This document shows positions 1 to 12,388 of a stretch of 64,000 nt of DNA, piece after piece. The DNA is from Phreatobacter sp. Its GTDB lineage: Bacteria > Pseudomonadota > Alphaproteobacteria > Rhizobiales > Phreatobacteraceae. The notes beneath the pieces are model-generated. The model searched no databases. It worked only from the letters and a program-made list of their open reading frames with translations, and had not been told where the DNA came from. The position numbers were made by a program, and so were the translations under genes. The stretch covers positions 84,033-148,032 of the forward strand of contig NZ_JAEULY010000014.1 of the NCBI RefSeq assembly GCF_016793595.1. Reading direction: 5' to 3'. The stretch's first letter is position 1. Each line of letters opens with the position of its first letter.

Positions 1-855
1 GATGATGCCGAGATAGTGCGCGATGGTCGCGCGCGTCTCGGCGATTTCCGGCCACCAGCGCTCCGGGTTGAAGCGGTCGGGCTGAATCTGGCAGCTGCCG
101 GTCAGCATGGCCGCGTAGAACGACACGATCGAGGAATTGACGTGATAGACGGGCAGCGGGTTGTAGATGCGTTCGCCGCCCGCCCGAAAGGCAGCGAGGT
201 GGCCACGCTCGGCATACCAGGCGCCTGACGCGAGTTCGTAGCCGTGGGACAGCATGCAGCCCTTCGGTCGCCCCGTCGTGCCCGATGTGTAGAGGATGCT
301 GGCCTCGCTCGCCGCCGACACAGCGCCGCCACGGGCCGCCCTCGCCGGATGCGAAAGACCCGTGAGATCCTCGAACACGGCGACTGAGGGCTTGTGGTCG
401 CTGGCGGCGATGCCGGCCGCGAGCTGATCCTGACGCTCGGGCGCGACGATGGCGAGATCCGCTTCGGAGTGATCGATCAGATAGGCGATCTCGCCGGCAC
501 GATAGTCCGGATTGATCGGCACGCAGGAAACGCCGAGCGTGTTGAGGGCCAGCTTGTGCAGGAAATGCTCGGGGCGGTTGTCGAGCAGCATGGCGACGCG
601 GTGGCCGTGACCGAAGCCGGCGGCGCGATAGGTTTCCGCGAGGCGGGTCACCTCGCGTCGCGCGGTCGCATAGTCGATCTCGTAGCCCTCCCGGTGCCAC
701 GGCCGGTGCGCGCCGGACGGAACGGCGAGGAAGGCACGGGCGGCATAGGCTTCGGCGGCCCTGACGAAGGCCTCGCCGATGGTCGTGTCCTCGCCGAAGG
801 GAATCAGCGGCGCCGCGCTCGCGTCAGGATCGGCGGATGGCCCCATGATGGTCAT
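1..855 (-). CDS. AMP-dependent acyl-CoA synthetase/ligase, partial (C-terminal part lies outside the window)
   Basis: Reading leftward from an ATG at 855 (GGGAG ribosome site just upstream), 285 codons stay open to the window edge. The fragment carries the adenylate-forming phosphate loop YTSGTTGRPKG near residue 205 and an N-terminal acyl-activating fold. Members activate a carboxylic acid with ATP to an acyl-AMP and transfer it to CoA. The substrate cannot be told from this part, and the C-terminal catalytic domain is missing. It is divergent from the uraD-uraH gene; the 181-bp gap presumably holds both promoters. Confidence 0.85.
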   Translation of the reverse strand, partial: MTIMGPSADPDASAAPLIPFGEDTTIGEAFVRAAEAYAARAFLAVPSGAHRPWHREGYEIDYATARREVTRLAETYRAAGFGHGHRVAMLLDNRPEHFLHKLALNTLGVSCVPINPDYRAGEIAYLIDHSEADLAIVAPERQDQLAAGIAASDHKPSVAVFEDLTGLSHPARAARGGAVSAASEASILYTSGTTGRPKGCMLSHGYELASGAWYAERGHLAAFRAGGERIYNPLPVYHVNSSIVSFYAAMLTGSCQIQPDRFNPERWWPEIAETRATIAHYLGII

Positions 856-1036
856 TTCTCCCGAGGCTTATTGAACTCTGTTCATTTGCGCGGACGATAG
901 GCTTGCCGCCCGGCCTCGGGCAAGGCCCCGCGCAGATGGCATGCTCCGGCGGTCGGCGACTGGCAAGCCGGCGTGCGAGGCCGTAGCTTCTATCGCGGCC
1001 GCCCGCCGCCGCCCGCCGATCCCGAAGGACTTTCGC

Positions 1037-1918
1037 ATGCCCGTCTCGCTCGACACGCTGAACAGCTCCTCAAGGGATGAGTTCGTCGCCGCGCTCGGCG
1101 GCTTGTTCGAACACTCGCCCTGGGTGGCCGAGGCAGCCTTCGACAAGCGGCCCTTCGCGACCGTGGCGGCCCTGCACGAGGCGATGATGCAGGCGGTTCT
1201 CGACAGCCCGCGCGCAACCAAGATCGCGTTCCTGAAGGCGCATCCGGACCTCGCCGGCAAGGCCGCGCGGGCAGGGGACATGGCGCCCGCCTCGGTGTCG
1301 GAACAGGCGGGACTCGGGCTCGACCGGCTCTCGGACGAGGAATACGAGACGTTCCAGCGGCTGAACGCCGCCTATCTCAACCGCTTCGGCTTCCCGTTCA
1401 TCGTCTGCGTGCGCCGGCAGACGCGCGATGCGGTGCTCGCCTCCTACGAGCCGCGCCTTGCCAATGACGAGGCGAGCGAACTTGCCCGCGCCCTCGACGA
1501 GATCGCCCATATCACCCGGCTCAGGCTGATCGAAACGGTGGAGGGGCCGGGCATGCCGGCCACGGCAGGCCATCTCTCGACCCATGTGCTCGACACCTAT
1601 CACGGCGAGCCGGCGGCGGGCATCCGGATCGAACTGTTCGAAGTGGGCTTGAGCGGGCGCGCCCGGATCGCGGAGGCCGTGACCAACAAGGACGGACGAA
1701 CCGACGCGCCGCTGATGCACGGCAAGCCGCTGAGGCGCGGGCGCTACGAACTCGTCTTCCACACCGAGGCCTATTTCCGCCGGCGCGGCGTGGCGCTGCC
1801 GGATATCCCGTTCATCGGTGACGCTGTGATCCGGTTCGGCATCGACCAGCCGGAGGGCCGCTATCACGTGCCTCTCGTCATGACGCCCTGGAGCACGGCG
1901 ACCTATCGCGGCAGCTGA
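1037..1918 (+). CDS. Fused OHCU decarboxylase / 5-hydroxyisourate hydrolase (UraD-UraH)
   Basis: 293 aa in two domains. Residues 1-168 match OHCU decarboxylase (UraD), with the catalytic histidine in KAHPDLA (H69) and the FGFPFI core motif. Residues about 178-293 match 5-hydroxyisourate hydrolase (UraH, transthyretin-related): GHLSTHVLDTYHG at its start and the diagnostic YRGS at its C-terminus. The two enzymes act in sequence after urate oxidase: UraH opens 5-hydroxyisourate to OHCU, and UraD decarboxylates that to S-allantoin. The ATG at 1037 has GAAGGA 7 bases upstream. The frame is open further upstream, but that extension looks like non-coding leader. No urate oxidase or allantoinase is seen in the window. 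Confidence 0.93.
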   Translation: MPVSLDTLNSSSRDEFVAALGGLFEHSPWVAEAAFDKRPFATVAALHEAMMQAVLDSPRATKIAFLKAHPDLAGKAARAGDMAPASVSEQAGLGLDRLSDEEYETFQRLNAAYLNRFGFPFIVCVRRQTRDAVLASYEPRLANDEASELARALDEIAHITRLRLIETVEGPGMPATAGHLSTHVLDTYHGEPAAGIRIELFEVGLSGRARIAEAVTNKDGRTDAPLMHGKPLRRGRYELVFHTEAYFRRRGVALPDIPFIGDAVIRFGIDQPEGRYHVPLVMTPWSTATYRGS

Positions 1919-2009
1919 TGCAGCGAACCGCCGCACGGCAGCCGTGCGGCGATGCTCGCGCGTGGCTGCCGCTGTTTGTGCTATGGGCAGCATCCCCGAT
2001 GGCCAGCTC

Positions 2010-3233
2010 ATGACGATCCGCCCCGACAGCCCACCGGCCCTTGCTGCCTCCCCCTCCGAGATGCCGCTTCTCGTGCAGGTCTCGCTGGCGCATCTCGTCA
2101 GCCATTTTCACATCATGACGTTGCCGGCGTTGCTGCCGCTCTTGCCGGCGCATTTCGGCACGACCTTCGTTGGCATCGGCTTCGCGCTGACGGTGTTCAA
2201 TCTCGTCTCGCTGCTCGTTCAGACGCCGATGGGATTCATCAGCGACAGATATGGCGCGCGACGCGTGCTGATCGGCGGACTGCTGGTGGGCGGCGCCAGC
2301 TTCATGCTGCTCGCCGTCACGCAAAGCTACGCGGCGCTGATCGTCGCGATGGTCGGAACCGGTATCGCCAACGGCGTCTATCACCCGGCCGATTACGCCC
2401 TGCTTGCCAATGGCATAGACGGCAAGAGGATGGGGCGCGCTTTCTCGATCCATACGTTCGCCGGCTATCTCGGCACCGCGATCGCCCCTGTCCTGCTGCT
2501 CAGCACGGCGGCTTTTGCAGGCCTGCCGCATGCATTCGCGGTCGCGGGCCTGATCGCTTTCGCCGTCGCGTTGCTGCTGATCCTCGCGCCTGCCGCCGGC
2601 ACGCTGCCGCGCAAGGCGGCCAAGCCCGCGACCGAGGGCGGCGCACCGCCGCCGCGCCGCACCGGGCTGGTCACTGGCGCCGTGGTCTCGCTGACGATCA
2701 TGTTCGCACTGCTGAACCTGTCGACCGGAGGCATTCAGTCCTTCTCGGTCTCGGCGCTCGTCGCCGGTTACGGCATCGACCTGCCCTCGGCCAATGCGGC
2801 GCTGACAGCTTTCCTGTTCGCCAGCGCGGCCGGCGTTCTGGCCGGAGGGGCGCTGGCCGACCGTACCGCGCGTCATGGGCTGGTGGCGGCCGGCGCTTTC
2901 CTCGCAACAGCGGCGATCAGCACGGTGCTGGCACTGAGCAGCCCCTCGGCGCTGGTGGCGCTGCTGCTGCTGGGTCTTGCCGGGTTCCTGTCCGGGATCA
3001 TCACGCCGTCGCGCGACATGATGGTGCGCGCCGCCGCCGCCCCCGGCGCGGAGGGCATCGTCTTCGGCATGGTCACGACGGGTTTCAATATCGGCGGGCT
3101 CGTCGGCCCGCTGCTCTACGCGGCGCTGCTCGACAGCGGCGCGAGCCGCATGATCTTCGCGGTCGCCGCCTGTTTCATGGTGGCGACCGTCATGCTGGCG
3201 CTCGTTCAGGAACGCCGGAGCAGCGTCGCCTGA
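2010..3233 (+). CDS. Major facilitator superfamily transporter (fosmidomycin-resistance-like)
   Basis: 407 aa, about 12 membrane segments with a hydrophilic loop near residues 195-215. The loop GFISDRYGARR after TM2 is the MFS motif A. The N-terminal pattern of small and histidine-rich residues (HLVSHFHIMTLPALLPLL) resembles the Fsr/fosmidomycin-resistance branch of drug exporters. It likely works at the inner membrane as a proton-driven exporter; the substrate is unknown. The ATG at 2010 was chosen because residues upstream in the same frame look like non-coding leader. It lies downstream of the UraD-UraH gene with a 91-bp gap and may share its transcript. Confidence 0.85.
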   Translation: MTIRPDSPPALAASPSEMPLLVQVSLAHLVSHFHIMTLPALLPLLPAHFGTTFVGIGFALTVFNLVSLLVQTPMGFISDRYGARRVLIGGLLVGGASFMLLAVTQSYAALIVAMVGTGIANGVYHPADYALLANGIDGKRMGRAFSIHTFAGYLGTAIAPVLLLSTAAFAGLPHAFAVAGLIAFAVALLLILAPAAGTLPRKAAKPATEGGAPPPRRTGLVTGAVVSLTIMFALLNLSTGGIQSFSVSALVAGYGIDLPSANAALTAFLFASAAGVLAGGALADRTARHGLVAAGAFLATAAISTVLALSSPSALVALLLLGLAGFLSGIITPSRDMMVRAAAAPGAEGIVFGMVTTGFNIGGLVGPLLYAALLDSGASRMIFAVAACFMVATVMLALVQERRSSVA

Positions 3234-3263
3234 CGCGACGCCGCCGGGCCGGCAAGGCCGGGC

Positions 3264-6053
<2,790 letters not shown>

Positions 6054-6245
6054 GTGCGTTCCTTCACTAGGGGCCGGCCAGGAGAGTGCCGAAAGGCTCA
6101 GTCGCGACGAGAGCCTTCCGGGTTCAACCCGGTCCCGCACCCCACAAGGCGGGTGGCGGAGCGCCCCGTGCGCTCCGGCCTGAAGTCCCGGCGGGATTGG
6201 GGTCGCGGAACGGCGCGAAAACCACGCATTTCCGACAACCCGCGA

Positions 6246-6274
6246 CAGATATGGACGGTGCATAGGGTTGTCAA
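6246..6274 (-). promoter_or_regulatory. Candidate secA promoter
   Basis: The 395-bp gap between secA and the divergent foldase gene holds, on the minus strand, a perfect -35 hexamer TTGACA (6274-6269), 17 bp, then TATCTG (6251-6246). This would give a secA leader of roughly 190 nt. No other clear element is seen in the gap apart from small GC-rich hairpins. Confidence 0.45.
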
Positions 6275-6448
6275 TTCGGCCGGAAACGGGCATTGCTGCC
6301 GCAACTGGCGGTCCCGTCCCGGCGTTGTCCCTCCAGGCCCATGCCTTCCCCTCCCGCCGCCGCGCCATGTTCGGGCGGCATTGGACCTTCAAAGCGCCAC
6401 AAGTGCTCGCCAAGGCACATATTCCGTGACACGAGGCTCCGCTTCCCG

Positions 6449-7387
6449 ATGACCGTCCGCCTGCCCCTGGCTCTGGCCGCTCTTTCGCTGGTTCTCGCAG
6501 CCCCGCTCGCCGCCCAGACGCCGGCCCCGTCTCCCGCGCCGGCGGCCCCCGCGACGGCTGCCCCGGCCCTGCCGACGCCGGCGGATGGCATCCTCGCCCG
6601 CGTGCAGGGTATCGAGATCCGGCAGGCCGATCTCGACGCGGCCGAAGAGGATATCGGCGGACAGGCCACCGCGCAGATGAATCCCGAGCAGAAGCGGGAA
6701 TATCTCCTGTCCTTCGTCATCGACCTGACGCTCGCCGCCAAGGCGGCCGAGCAGCGCAACATCCAGGGCGGCCCGGATTTCGCCCGCAAGCTCGCTTATT
6801 ACCGCAACAAGCTGCTGGTCGAGACGCTGCTCAACAGCGAGACGGCCGCGCGCGTCAACGAAGCCGAGATGCGCAAGATCTACGACGAGCAGCGCGCCCG
6901 CGTGACGCCCGAGGACGAGGTGCGCGCCCGTCATATCCTGGTCGAGAGCGAGGACGAGGCCAAGGCGATCATCGCGCAGCTGCGCGGCGGCGCCGATTTC
7001 GCCACCATCGCCAAGGAAAAGTCGAAGGATCCGGGCGGCGCGGCCAATGGCGGCGATCTCGGCTTCTTCTCCAAGGCGCAGATGGTGCCGGAGTTTGCCG
7101 AAGCAGCCTTCGGCATGCAGGCCGGGCAGCTTTCCGAAGCGCCGGTCAAGACGCAGTTCGGCTGGCACATCATCAAGGTCGAGGAGCGCCGCCAGCGACC
7201 CATCCCGAGCTTCGAGCAGGTGCGCGGCCAGATCGAGGACTTCCTGACCCGCCGCGTGCAGGCCGATCTCGTCCAGCGCCTGCGCGCCGAGGCGCAGGTC
7301 GAGCGCTTCGTCCAGCCGCCGCGCCCGGCCATGCCGACCATTCCCGGTGCGCCGGGCACGCCCGCTCCGGCGGCGCCGCGCCCCTGA
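6449..7387 (+). CDS. PpiC-type peptidyl-prolyl cis-trans isomerase, exported foldase
   Basis: 312 aa. An N-terminal signal peptide ([19 protein letters not shown]) is followed by an Ala/Pro-rich linker, a SurA-N-like helical region and a parvulin domain near residues 155-250 ([48 protein letters not shown]). The C-terminus is again Pro/Ala-rich. Parvulins of this type catalyse prolyl isomerisation and help fold secreted or outer-membrane proteins in the periplasm. It is divergent from secA, so export and folding functions sit side by side. The start ATG at 6449 gives a classical signal peptide. Confidence 0.9.
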   Translation: MTVRLPLALAALSLVLAAPLAAQTPAPSPAPAAPATAAPALPTPADGILARVQGIEIRQADLDAAEEDIGGQATAQMNPEQKREYLLSFVIDLTLAAKAAEQRNIQGGPDFARKLAYYRNKLLVETLLNSETAARVNEAEMRKIYDEQRARVTPEDEVRARHILVESEDEAKAIIAQLRGGADFATIAKEKSKDPGGAANGGDLGFFSKAQMVPEFAEAAFGMQAGQLSEAPVKTQFGWHIIKVEERRQRPIPSFEQVRGQIEDFLTRRVQADLVQRLRAEAQVERFVQPPRPAMPTIPGAPGTPAPAAPRP

Positions 7388-7406
7388 CGCACGGGCGCGA
7401 CCGGAT

Positions 7407-7432
7407 CCTCGCGCCGTTGTGATGGCGCGAGG
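7407..7432. terminator. Inverted repeat after the foldase gene, possible terminator
   Basis: A perfect 9-bp stem (CCTCGCGCC / GGCGCGAGG) with an 8-nt loop lies 20 bp after the stop codon. There is no T-tract, so intrinsic termination is uncertain. Confidence 0.35.
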
Positions 7433-7607
7433 CGGGAACCCGAGCCGAATCATCGCCTTTTTGCGCTTCGGCGCAGCCTCGGCCTGCCCGATACCAACCG
7501 TTTCTTAAAGCTCGCGGGCTATGTCTTGCCGACGCGCGGTCTCTGTCCGGGCTGGCGGATCATGAAGGCTGTGCCTCGTGTCGGTGATGGGTTCGGAAGA
7601 AGCGGAG

Positions 7608-8987
7608 ATGGGGCGCGGCGCCAAGACGCTGCTGTCGCCGTCTGCAATAGCCGGACGCCTGCGCGCCTTCCTCGCGGACCGCTCCGACCATTCCGTCGCC
7701 CAGCGCATGGCGGGCGCAGCCTTCGTCATCCGCGTGATGAGCGCGGCAATCGCCTATGTCAGCCAGGTTCTGATGGCGCGCTGGATGGGGGGGGCCGAAT
7801 TCGGCACCTATGTCGCGGTCTGGGTCTGGGTGCTGCTGATCGGCCATTTCTCCAATGCCGGGCTTGCCTCCGCCGCCCAGCGATTCGTGCCGGACTATGC
7901 CGAGCGTGGCGACGGCGAGGGTCTGCGCGGCTTCATCTTCGGCTCGCGCCTGATCGGTTTCGCCCTGGCGACGGTGGTCGCGGGGCTTGGGCTTCTCGCG
8001 CTCTGGCGTTTCGGCGCCTTCCTGTCGCAGACCATGGTCATGCCGCTGGCGCTCGCCGCGCTGTGCCTGCCGATGTTCGTGCTGACCGACATCCAGGATG
8101 GCATTGCCCGCTCCTACAACTGGACCGACCTCGCGCTCGGGCCGCCCTATCTGATCCGGCCGATCCTGCTGCTCGCCGGCATGGCGGCGGGTCACGCGCT
8201 GGGCTTTGCGGCGACGGCGGTCACCGCCATGGCCTGTGCGGTCGTCGCGACATGGATCGCCGCCATGGTGCAGATGGTGCTGATCGATCGCCGCCTCGCC
8301 GAGACGGTGACGACAGGGCTGCGCCGCATCGAGCCGGGCGTCTGGCTGAAGGCGAGCCTGCCGATCTTCGTGGTCGAGACCTTCTATCTGGCGCTGACCT
8401 ACACCGACATCGTGCTGCTCAAGGCGTTGGCGGGTCCGCAGGAGGTTGCGGTCTACTGGGCGGCGGTGAAGACGCTGGCCCTCGTCGCCTTCATCTATTT
8501 CTCGGTGGCCGCCGCCGCCGCCCACCGCTTCAGCGAGTATCATGTCGCCGGCGACCGGGAGAAGCTGGCGGATTTCCTCGCCGCCTCGATCCGTTGGACC
8601 TTCTTCCCCTCGCTGGCCGCTACGATCCTGATCCTCGTGCTCGGCAAGCCGTTTCTGATGATGTTCGGCCCGGATTTCGTCCGTGGCTATCCCGCCATGT
8701 TCATCGTGTCGGTCGGCCTGCTCGCCCGTGCGGCCGTCGGTCCCGTCGAGCGCCTGCTGGTCATGTCGGGCCACCAGACCGCCTGCGCGGTCATCTATGG
8801 CGCGGCCTTCGGGCTGGCGGTCGTGCTCTGCTTCCTGCTCATTCCTCCGTTCGGGATGATGGGAGCGGCGGTGGCGACCGCCGCGGCGCTGGTGCTTGAA
8901 TCAGTCCTGCTGTTCTGGATCACCACCACGCGGCTCGGCCTCTCCATGTCGCTTCGCCGGTCTCCGAAGCCGGTGGCGGCGGAATGA
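7608..8987 (+). CDS. Wzx/polysaccharide flippase-like multi-spanning membrane protein
   Basis: 459 aa, predominantly hydrophobic with about 12-14 membrane segments and the architecture of the MOP/MATE-like polysaccharide exporter superfamily (ARWMGGAEFGTYVAVWVWV near the N-terminus, MSGHQTACAVIYG near the C-terminus). Such proteins flip lipid-linked sugars across the inner membrane. GTG 7578 and ATG 7587 are possible earlier starts; ATG 7608 has GGAAG 7 bases upstream. Its stop overlaps the next start (ATGA at 8984), so it is translationally coupled to the GNAT protein, consistent with a small envelope-polysaccharide operon. Confidence 0.8.
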   Translation: MGRGAKTLLSPSAIAGRLRAFLADRSDHSVAQRMAGAAFVIRVMSAAIAYVSQVLMARWMGGAEFGTYVAVWVWVLLIGHFSNAGLASAAQRFVPDYAERGDGEGLRGFIFGSRLIGFALATVVAGLGLLALWRFGAFLSQTMVMPLALAALCLPMFVLTDIQDGIARSYNWTDLALGPPYLIRPILLLAGMAAGHALGFAATAVTAMACAVVATWIAAMVQMVLIDRRLAETVTTGLRRIEPGVWLKASLPIFVVETFYLALTYTDIVLLKALAGPQEVAVYWAAVKTLALVAFIYFSVAAAAAHRFSEYHVAGDREKLADFLAASIRWTFFPSLAATILILVLGKPFLMMFGPDFVRGYPAMFIVSVGLLARAAVGPVERLLVMSGHQTACAVIYGAAFGLAVVLCFLLIPPFGMMGAAVATAAALVLESVLLFWITTTRLGLSMSLRRSPKPVAAE

Positions 8988-10117
8988 CTTCCGCAACGCT
9001 GTCGCCAACCCGCGCCGTCGTCGCGCCGCCGCTCCAGCCTGAGCCGGGGCCGAGCGGCATGGGAGCCGTGACGGCACAATGGCTCCCGGCGGAGGACTGG
9101 TCTTCGACGCGGGACGACTGGCAGGCGCTGTTCGAGGCGGCACAGCCGAACGTCTTCCTCGCGCCGGCCTTCGCGCTGGCCGCGCGGGCCATCGACCCCG
9201 CGCCCGGGCTCGGGGCCGTCGTGATCATGCGGGATGGTCAGTGGATCGGCTTCGTGCCTGGCCGTATCGGCCCCGGCGGCACGGTTTTCTCGATCTGGAC
9301 GCACGATTATGCGCCCTACGGGCTGCCTCTCGTCCGGGAAGGCGGCGAGGCTGCCGTTCTCGCTGCGTTGTTCCCGGTACTGCGCGACCGGGGCGTTGCG
9401 GCGCTCGACTGGCCGATGCTCGACGAGGGGCGGTTCTCCACAGCGCTGGAAGCGTTCTGTGCCGACCGCCGCGTCGTGGTGCTCGACCGGCACGACCGCG
9501 CCTGTCTCGACGGTGCCGCGCCCAAGCTCTCCAAGGACCACAGGCGGCTTGCCCGCCGGCTCGCCGAGCACGGCGCGCTGGATCGCGTTTCAACCGCGAT
9601 CGGTCATCCGCCTGATGCCGCGCTGGACGCCTTCCTCGATCTCGAAGTGGCCGGCTGGAAAGGCCGCAAGGGCACGGCGCTCGCCGGCTCGGCGGCGACG
9701 CGGGGTTTGTGCCTCGCCGGCATTTCAGGGCTCGTATCGGCAGGAATGGCGCGTATCGATATCATGCGGCTGGACGGACGACCCATTGCCGTCGGGGTTG
9801 CCCTGATGGCCGGCGACCGCGCCTGGTACTGGAAGACGGCCTATGCCGAGGACCTCGCGCGCTACTCGCCCGGCCTCCTGCTCAGCCATGCCATCGGCGA
9901 GGAACTGATGGCCGGGGGTGGCATCCGCCTCGCCGATTCCTGCGCCATTCCCGGCCATTCGATGATCGAACGCATCTGGCCCGGCCGCGTGACGATGACC
10001 CGTCAGTTGATCGCCGTGCAGGCCGGTGCGCCGGGCTGGCGCTTCCATGTCGCCCGCGTGGCGATGCGCACATGGATCGACGGCAAGGCGGCGGCCAAGC
10101 GCCTGCTGAAGCGCTGA
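8984..10117 (+). CDS. CelD/BcsL-like GNAT acyltransferase
   Basis: 377 aa. The C-terminal half (about residues 190-340) resembles the double-GNAT acetyltransferase fold of CelD/BcsL and FemAB-like proteins, with LAGISGLVSAGMARIDIMRLDG followed by AWYWKTAYAEDLARYSPGLLLSH (read in parts) as the acyl-CoA binding core. Members are found in exopolysaccharide or cellulose clusters and are thought to acylate sugars or cell-surface precursors. The start overlaps the flippase stop by 4 bp, which argues for a joint role. No substrate can be inferred. Confidence 0.8.
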   Translation: MTSATLSPTRAVVAPPLQPEPGPSGMGAVTAQWLPAEDWSSTRDDWQALFEAAQPNVFLAPAFALAARAIDPAPGLGAVVIMRDGQWIGFVPGRIGPGGTVFSIWTHDYAPYGLPLVREGGEAAVLAALFPVLRDRGVAALDWPMLDEGRFSTALEAFCADRRVVVLDRHDRACLDGAAPKLSKDHRRLARRLAEHGALDRVSTAIGHPPDAALDAFLDLEVAGWKGRKGTALAGSAATRGLCLAGISGLVSAGMARIDIMRLDGRPIAVGVALMAGDRAWYWKTAYAEDLARYSPGLLLSHAIGEELMAGGGIRLADSCAIPGHSMIERIWPGRVTMTRQLIAVQAGAPGWRFHVARVAMRTWIDGKAAAKRLLKR

Positions 10118-11737
10118 TCAGGAACGGGCGCGCAAGGCGCGGCGAATGATCTTGCCCGTGGTCGTCATCGGCATCTCGTCGATGAACTCGACCTCGCGCG
10201 GATAGGAATGAGCGGACATCCGTGTGCGGACGAAGCCGCTGATGTCGTTCGCCAGCGAGGGCGAGGGCTCGAAACCGGTCTTCAAGACGACGAACGCCTT
10301 GACGATCTCGGTCCTGAGCTCGTCCGGCTTGCCAATCGCAGCGGCCAGCGAGACGGCCGGGTGCTTCAGCAGCGTGTCCTCAATCTCGCCGGGGCCGATG
10401 CGATAGCCGGCCGAGGTGATCACATCATCGTCGCGGCCGAAAAAGTGGACATAGCCCTCGTCGTCGCGGATGCCCTGGTCGCCGGTGGTCATCCAGTCAC
10501 CGATGAACTTGGCCACCGTCGCATCCGGGTTGCGCCAATATTCGAGAAACATGACGGGGTCAGGCCGCTTCACAGCGATCTGTCCCTGTTCGCCGACATC
10601 GCAAAGCGAGCCGTCCGGCCGGATGATGCCGACCTCGTGGCCCGGCACGGGCGGCCCGATCGCGCCCGGCCTCGTGACGCCGATGGCGGCGCAGGAAGCG
10701 AGGACGAGATTGCATTCGGTTTGTCCATAGGCCTCGTTGATGGTCAGCCCGAGCTGGTCCTGCCCCCAGACATAGGTCTCCGCCCCCAGTGTCTCGCCGG
10801 CCGAGGCGAGCGTTCGCAGCTTCAGATCGTATTTGGTCCGTGGATTCTCGACCGAGCGCAGCATGCGCAGTGCGGTCGGCGGCACGAAGGCGTTGCGCAC
10901 GTCCATCCCGGCCATCAGGGCGAAAGCCTCGTCGGCGTCGAATTTCTCGAACTTGCGGGCCACCACAGGCACGCCGAAATGCAGCGCTGGCAACAGGGCA
11001 TTCAGCAGTCCACCGGCCCAGGCCCAGTCGGCCGGCGTCCACATGCGGTCGCCGGGCTGCGGCATGAATTCGTGCGGCATCTGGATGCCCGGCAGGTGGC
11101 CGAGCAGGACCCGATGGCCGTGCAGCGCGCCCTTCGGCTGGCCGGTCGTGCCGGACGTGTAGATCATCATGGCGGGGTCGTCGGGCGAGGTATCGACGGC
11201 CGCGAAGGACGGCGAGGCTTTCGCGAGGTTCTCATCGAGGCCCTCGACGCCATGGGCGGCGGGGCCATCGACCGACAGGATGACCGAGAGCTCGCCCAGT
11301 CCGTCGCGGATCTGTTCGACCTTGGTGAGACCCTCGGTATTGGTGATCAGCGCCCGCGCGCCGGAATTGGCGAGGCGGTAGGCGAGGGCATCCGTGCCGA
11401 ACAGGATCGCCAGAGGCACCGCGATGGCGCCCATCTTGTAGATCGCCATATGGGCGATGGCCGCCGGCGCGCCTTGTCCGAGAACGAGCGCCACGCGGTC
11501 GCCGCGCCTCACGCCCCTGGCGACCAGCACATTGGCAAGACGGTTCGAATCAGCCTCCAGCCGGCCATAGGTGACCGGCTCGACCGAGCCGTCCGGCTTC
11601 TTCCATATGATGGCGATCCGGTCCGGTTCGGCCAGCGCCCACCGGGTGCAGGTGCTCGATGCAATGTTGTAGCGCTCGGGGATCTGCCAGCGGAAATCGC
11701 GGGTCAGCGCGTCGAAGTCGCGTCGGTCGGGCAGCAT
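10118..11737 (-). CDS. Acyl-CoA synthetase (medium/short-chain, AMP-forming)
   Basis: 539 aa of the ANL superfamily. The phosphate loop MIYTSGTTGQPKGALHGH, the aromatic/hinge motif NEAYGQTECN, the TTGDQGIRDD region and the catalytic lysine motif TTTGKIIRR at the C-terminus are all present, so it is probably active. The N-terminal signature FRWQIPERYNIA resembles acetyl/acyl-CoA synthetases of the medium-chain group. An in-frame extension upstream of ATG 11737 is not family-like. It is convergent with the CelD-like gene with no gap. Confidence 0.9.
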   Translation of the reverse strand: MLPDRRDFDALTRDFRWQIPERYNIASSTCTRWALAEPDRIAIIWKKPDGSVEPVTYGRLEADSNRLANVLVARGVRRGDRVALVLGQGAPAAIAHMAIYKMGAIAVPLAILFGTDALAYRLANSGARALITNTEGLTKVEQIRDGLGELSVILSVDGPAAHGVEGLDENLAKASPSFAAVDTSPDDPAMMIYTSGTTGQPKGALHGHRVLLGHLPGIQMPHEFMPQPGDRMWTPADWAWAGGLLNALLPALHFGVPVVARKFEKFDADEAFALMAGMDVRNAFVPPTALRMLRSVENPRTKYDLKLRTLASAGETLGAETYVWGQDQLGLTINEAYGQTECNLVLASCAAIGVTRPGAIGPPVPGHEVGIIRPDGSLCDVGEQGQIAVKRPDPVMFLEYWRNPDATVAKFIGDWMTTGDQGIRDDEGYVHFFGRDDDVITSAGYRIGPGEIEDTLLKHPAVSLAAAIGKPDELRTEIVKAFVVLKTGFEPSPSLANDISGFVRTRMSAHSYPREVEFIDEMPMTTTGKIIRRALRARS

Positions 11738-11905
11738 GAGCAGTCGATCTCGGGGGCAGTCGGTATCGGGCGGCGATGAGGGGCCGGGAAGCTCGCACAG
11801 AAGCGCGGGCGCGTCATCCCGCTTCACGGCGAGGTCGAGGAAACCCTGCTGAAACACGCGGCCGCAAGTGTCCCAAGGTTCGCAGTGCGCGAATCAACGG
11901 GAGAG

Positions 11906-12331
11906 ATGGACCAGGTGGCTAGATCATTGTGCATTGGCAGTCTTGTGGTGGCGCTGAGCGGCGTAGGAGCACTGGCCGGCCCCTGCGAGGACAATTTCCG
12001 TCAGGAGGGCGTTCCGCTGGTGACGGCGATCACCTTCCGCACGTCGCAGAGCTTCGCCAGCATTCCGCCGGCCCGGGCTCTCGATCGCCTCGCCCGTGCC
12101 GTTCAGGCGGAAGGCTTCGTCGGCATGCGCGTCGAGCGCGACCTCGGCTCGATCACGGCATTTCAGGAAACGACAGGATCAGGACGCGAGCAGATGCTGC
12201 GCGTCGTGGTTCGTGCCGCCGGTCGGGGCAGCCGCGTGGATGCGGTCTTCTCGATCCAGCAGGGGCAGGTGGCGGCCGAGGGGCACGTCCGGCCGGCTAT
12301 GTGCCGCGTGGTCTCGGCGGCCGCAGGGTAG
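11906..12331 (+). CDS. Exported protein of unknown function
   Basis: 141 aa starting at ATG 11906, directly after CGGGAGAG. The N-terminus has a signal peptide (SLCIGSLVVALSGVGALAG). The mature part has two cysteines (one near its N-terminus, PCEDNF; one near the C-terminus, AMCRVV) that could form a disulfide. The middle is an alpha/beta segment (ERDLGSITAFQE, MLRVVVRAAG). I do not recognise the family. It is divergent from the acyl-CoA synthetase gene. Confidence 0.6.
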   Translation: MDQVARSLCIGSLVVALSGVGALAGPCEDNFRQEGVPLVTAITFRTSQSFASIPPARALDRLARAVQAEGFVGMRVERDLGSITAFQETTGSGREQMLRVVVRAAGRGSRVDAVFSIQQGQVAAEGHVRPAMCRVVSAAAG

Positions 12332-12344
12332 GTCGCAGCACGTT

Positions 12345-12388
12345 GCAGCCGCACGCTGGCATCACGCCGGCGTGCGCACCGCGGCTGC
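12345..12388. terminator. Imperfect GC-rich hairpin between convergent genes
   Basis: GCAGCCGC (12345-12352) pairs with GCGGCTGC (12381-12388), with a further inner ACGC/GCGT pairing. It sits exactly between two convergent genes and could terminate both, but there is no T-tract. Confidence 0.3.

Noticed and set aside
941..1036. N-terminal extension of the UraD-UraH frame
   Set aside because: Residues are not family-like, and ATG 1037 has a good ribosome site.
6115..6150. tRNA-like T-arm (CCGGGTTCAACCCGG)
   Set aside because: The loop has five bases, not seven, and no acceptor, D or anticodon arms can be built around it.
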